Shown: positions 5,513 through 6,581 of the stretch, piece after piece
Numbering within the stretch: position 1 is the stretch's first letter
Layout: every line of letters starts with the position of its first letter
DNA from: Methanosarcinales archaeon
Lineage (GTDB): Archaea > Halobacteriota > Syntropharchaeia > Alkanophagales > Methanospirareceae
DNA length: 6,581 nt
Direction of reading: 5' to 3'
Assembly: GCA_025464585.1 (NCBI GenBank)
Contig: JAODGL010000220.1
Coordinates: 1 to 6,581 of the forward strand
Position numbers and translations under genes: made by a program
The notes under the pieces: generated by a model
The model's database searches: none
Told to the model about the DNA's origin: nothing
The model's input: only the letters and a program-made list of their open reading frames with translations

Positions 5513-6034
5513 ATGGGAATGTTTGACACCATTTACTTTGATAGGGCATATACATGCCCGAAATGCCAGAAGGAGATATATTCTACGCAGACGAAGGCAT
5601 TTGAGAATTTACTGGAGGGTTACCACGTGAAGGATTGTGTGGGTCATGCAGAGGAGATAAGGATAGTAAAAGAAGAACTGTTCTGTGACAATTGCAGGGA
5701 GTTCATCGGGAAGAATGTATATATCGTGGTGGTGAGGGGCATACTTTCAGGAGTGGCAGAGACGTTGGAAGAAGCGAAGAAGATTTTAAGTGGGTTGAAT
5801 GAGGAGAAGTTGATTCTATGGTATCATGACCTTTATCAGAGATATATTGGTGAGCGGAATGAGAAGCGTTCGTACTGGAGGTTCTTAGAAGACCTCAGGG
5901 AATGGTATGGTGAGCGGTGGTATGAAAAGCCTGAAAGTGAAAGTGGCATTGAACGGCTACGGTTCATCTGGAATTCAAGACATCTCAAGGACTGCATGAA
6001 CCCTGTGGAATCGATAGAAAGGTTCTTAACTTAA
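5513..6034 (+). CDS. Zinc-ribbon protein, function unknown
   Basis: A 173-residue soluble protein starting MGMFDTIYFDRAYTCPKC. Two CxxC pairs, C15/C18 and C58/C61, probably form one zinc ribbon; QTKAF (26-30) and GYHVKDC (36-42) lie between them. Small proteins beginning MFDTI with a split zinc ribbon and a QTK motif occur in phages, plasmids and archaeal genomes without assigned function. The second half (about 85-173) is helical and rich in Trp, Tyr, Arg and Glu (WYHDLYQRYIGERNEKRSYW at 103-122), with no recognisable fold. The start at 5513 is favoured by the purine-rich ggtgaaga (5501-5508) and the family-like MGMFDT; a TTG at 5447 would start inside the inverted repeat and add an unrelated leader, and ATG 5519 is also possible. 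It is followed after 44 bp by a HicB-like gene on the same strand. Confidence 0.75.
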   Translation: MGMFDTIYFDRAYTCPKCQKEIYSTQTKAFENLLEGYHVKDCVGHAEEIRIVKEELFCDNCREFIGKNVYIVVVRGILSGVAETLEEAKKILSGLNEEKLILWYHDLYQRYIGERNEKRSYWRFLEDLREWYGERWYEKPESESGIERLRFIWNSRHLKDCMNPVESIERFLT

Positions 6035-6078
6035 AAGAATTGAGGGAAAGGGAGTTAGAGAGCGGAGAGAGAGTTTCA

Positions 6079-6342
6079 ATGGAGGTAATGGAACGGGAAT
6101 TGAAGGAAGAGGAGAATAAAAGATTAGTGGATTTCGTGGATGCGAGAGCAGACAAGCGAAAGGTTTTCTATTACAAAGGCTTTTACGGGTCGCTCGTCGC
6201 TGATGTCGAATCAGATAGGTTGGTGGGCAAGGTAGAGGGGATAGATGAAGATATAGTTTATGGTGGAAAAACGGTAAAGGAATGCGAGCAGAGATTTCGG
6301 GAAGCGGTGTGCAATTACCGAATGACCGAACTTGCTCAATAA
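6079..6342 (+). CDS. HicB-like antitoxin-fold protein without a visible HicA
   Basis: An 87-residue protein whose middle, residues 31-82, fits the HicB/UPF0150 partial RNase H-like fold: YYKGFYGSLVADVE, DRLVGKVEGIDEDIVYGG and TVKECEQRFREAVCNY, the strand-strand-strand-helix pattern of HicB antitoxins. The N-terminus (1-29) is a charged helix, and no ribbon-helix-helix or helix-turn-helix DNA-binding tail follows, so autoregulation is not evident. HicB normally neutralises the HicA mRNA interferase encoded next to it; no HicA-like frame is found on either side within the window. The start at ATG 6079 has a purine-rich site cggagagagag (6062-6072). TTG 6040 lacks one, and ATG 6088 has GGAGG only two bases away. 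It is probably co-transcribed with the zinc-ribbon gene 44 bp upstream. It may be an orphan antitoxin or a HicB-fold protein with another job. Confidence 0.78.
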   Translation: MEVMERELKEEENKRLVDFVDARADKRKVFYYKGFYGSLVADVESDRLVGKVEGIDEDIVYGGKTVKECEQRFREAVCNYRMTELAQ

Positions 6343-6355
6343 AGAGTGGAAAATC

Positions 6356-6380
6356 CTAAACTCTAATTTCTAAACTCTAA
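6356..6380 (+). repeat. Short direct repeat, two copies of ctaaactctaa
   Basis: The 11-mer ctaaactctaa occurs at 6356-6366 and again at 6370-6380, a 14-bp period, followed by a partial third copy (taaact). It lies just after the HicB-like gene and before the GC-rich hairpin, with no coding content. Confidence 0.6.
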
Positions 6381-6383
6381 ACT

Positions 6384-6400
6384 GTGGGGCTCTGCCCCAC
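6384..6400. repeat. Perfect GC-rich hairpin GTGGGGC-TCT-GCCCCAC
   Basis: A seven-base-pair perfect stem with a three-base loop stands out in an A/T-rich gap. No T-run follows, so it is not a classical intrinsic terminator. Together with the next hairpin it looks like a dispersed intergenic repeat; an mRNA 3'-end stabiliser is the other simple reading. Confidence 0.65.
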
Positions 6401-6408
6401 GACCCCGC

Positions 6409-6425
6409 AAGCCCAGTAGGGGCTT
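6409..6425. repeat. Second hairpin AAGCCC-AGTAG-GGGCTT
   Basis: A six-base-pair perfect stem with a five-base loop starts nine bases after the first hairpin. The pair forms a compact double stem-loop downstream of the HicB-like gene. Confidence 0.5.
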
Positions 6426-6529
6426 ATTCAAATTTCAAAATCCAAATATTAAAACCCCCATACGACCTCACGAGCCTGTAAGACCCTGTAAAGAGCTTAG
6501 TTTTGAATTTGATGGTATGTTTAAGTTCG
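6426..6529. other. Gene-free A/T-rich stretch before the last gene
   Basis: Contains simple A/T-rich motif repetition (caaatttcaaaatccaaat around 6430-6448), a repeated cctgtaa (6475-6481 and 6485-6491) and possible TATA-like sequences (aaatattaaaa at 6445-6455, ggtatgtttaa at 6514-6524). I see no open frame with a plausible protein and no RNA gene. Confidence 0.4.
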
Positions 6530-6549
6530 CCTCTATAAAAGCATAGAGG
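6530..6549 (+). promoter_or_regulatory. Leader hairpin overlapping the ribosome binding site of the last gene
   Basis: CCTCTAT (6530-6536) pairs perfectly with ATAGAGG (6543-6549) across a six-base loop. The right arm carries the GAGG of the Shine-Dalgarno agaggtgg (6546-6552), which lies just before the ATG at 6557. The same stretch contains TATAAAAG (6534-6541), which could itself be a TATA box. If it is, the hairpin would not be transcribed and the mRNA would be leaderless, so the two readings exclude each other. Confidence 0.4.
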
Positions 6550-6556
6550 TGGAAAA

Positions 6557-6581
6557 ATGGGTGTGCCGAGCAAAGTTCATT
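6557..6581 (+). CDS. Start of an unidentified gene, cut by the window edge
   Basis: ATG at 6557 follows a good Shine-Dalgarno (agaggtgg, four bases away) and reads MGVPSKVH before the window ends. Eight residues are too few to assign a family. The start is supported by the binding site and by the promoter-like sequence in front. Confidence 0.5.

Noticed and set aside
6384..6400. Rho-independent terminator
   Set aside because: The stem is perfect but no T-run follows on either strand at a usual distance.
6343..6581. HicA toxin gene next to the HicB-like gene
   Set aside because: No frame of suitable size or sequence exists downstream within the window, and the upstream neighbour is a zinc-ribbon protein without HicA features.
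1..6581. CRISPR array, tRNA, rRNA or insertion sequence
   Set aside because: No regularly spaced repeats, no tRNA cloverleaf or TPsiC-loop pattern, no rRNA sequence and no transposase frame were seen.

Overview
The window looks archaeal, with moderate GC. The case rests on an archaeal-type SepF, a single-module ZPR1 zinc-finger protein, an ArsA/Get3-type ATPase with a C-terminal HSP20-like domain, A/T-rich TATA-like boxes before genes and an oligo-T run after a stop codon. The mix would suit a methanogen/ANME-like euryarchaeon (for example Methanophagales or Syntrophoarchaeia), but no marker gene here settles the lineage.

Layout. Positions 1-714 (+): the 3' end of an arsA-type ATPase gene, then a small charged helical protein of unknown function. 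Positions 745-2001 (-): a multi-cluster radical SAM protein with an N-terminal double [4Fe-4S] motif, a plant-type [2Fe-2S] domain and a PflA-like radical SAM core. It is transcribed divergently, from a roughly 95-bp A/T-rich intergenic region, from a + strand run: sepF (2097-2480), zpr1-like (2529-3038) and a RecQ-family helicase (3013-4758, overlapping zpr1). The RecQ frame closes right after its zinc-binding cysteines. An immediately following frame (open from 4737, first ATG 4830, stop 5282) encodes the winged-helix and HRDC domains that normally complete a RecQ protein.

The most interesting point is the junction. The two RecQ parts are in frames related by -1. The upstream frame ends in a correctly phased T TTA AAC heptamer (4746-4752), the classic -1 slippery sequence, one codon before its stop. 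No ATG, GTG or TTG exists in the downstream frame before the winged-helix sequence begins. Either a programmed -1 frameshift makes a 756-residue full RecQ plus a 581-residue short form, or this is a recent frameshift mutation or assembly error that happens to sit at a slippery site.

Positions 5283-5512 are non-coding on the + strand. They hold what looks like a relic of a minus-strand gene and a 12-bp-arm inverted repeat just before a zinc-ribbon protein gene of unknown function (5513-6034). An orphan HicB-like antitoxin-fold protein follows (6079-6342), with no HicA toxin visible. The last stretch (6343-6556) holds an A/T-rich direct repeat, two GC-rich hairpins that look like a dispersed repeat, and a leader hairpin overlapping the ribosome binding site of a gene that starts at 6557 and runs off the edge.
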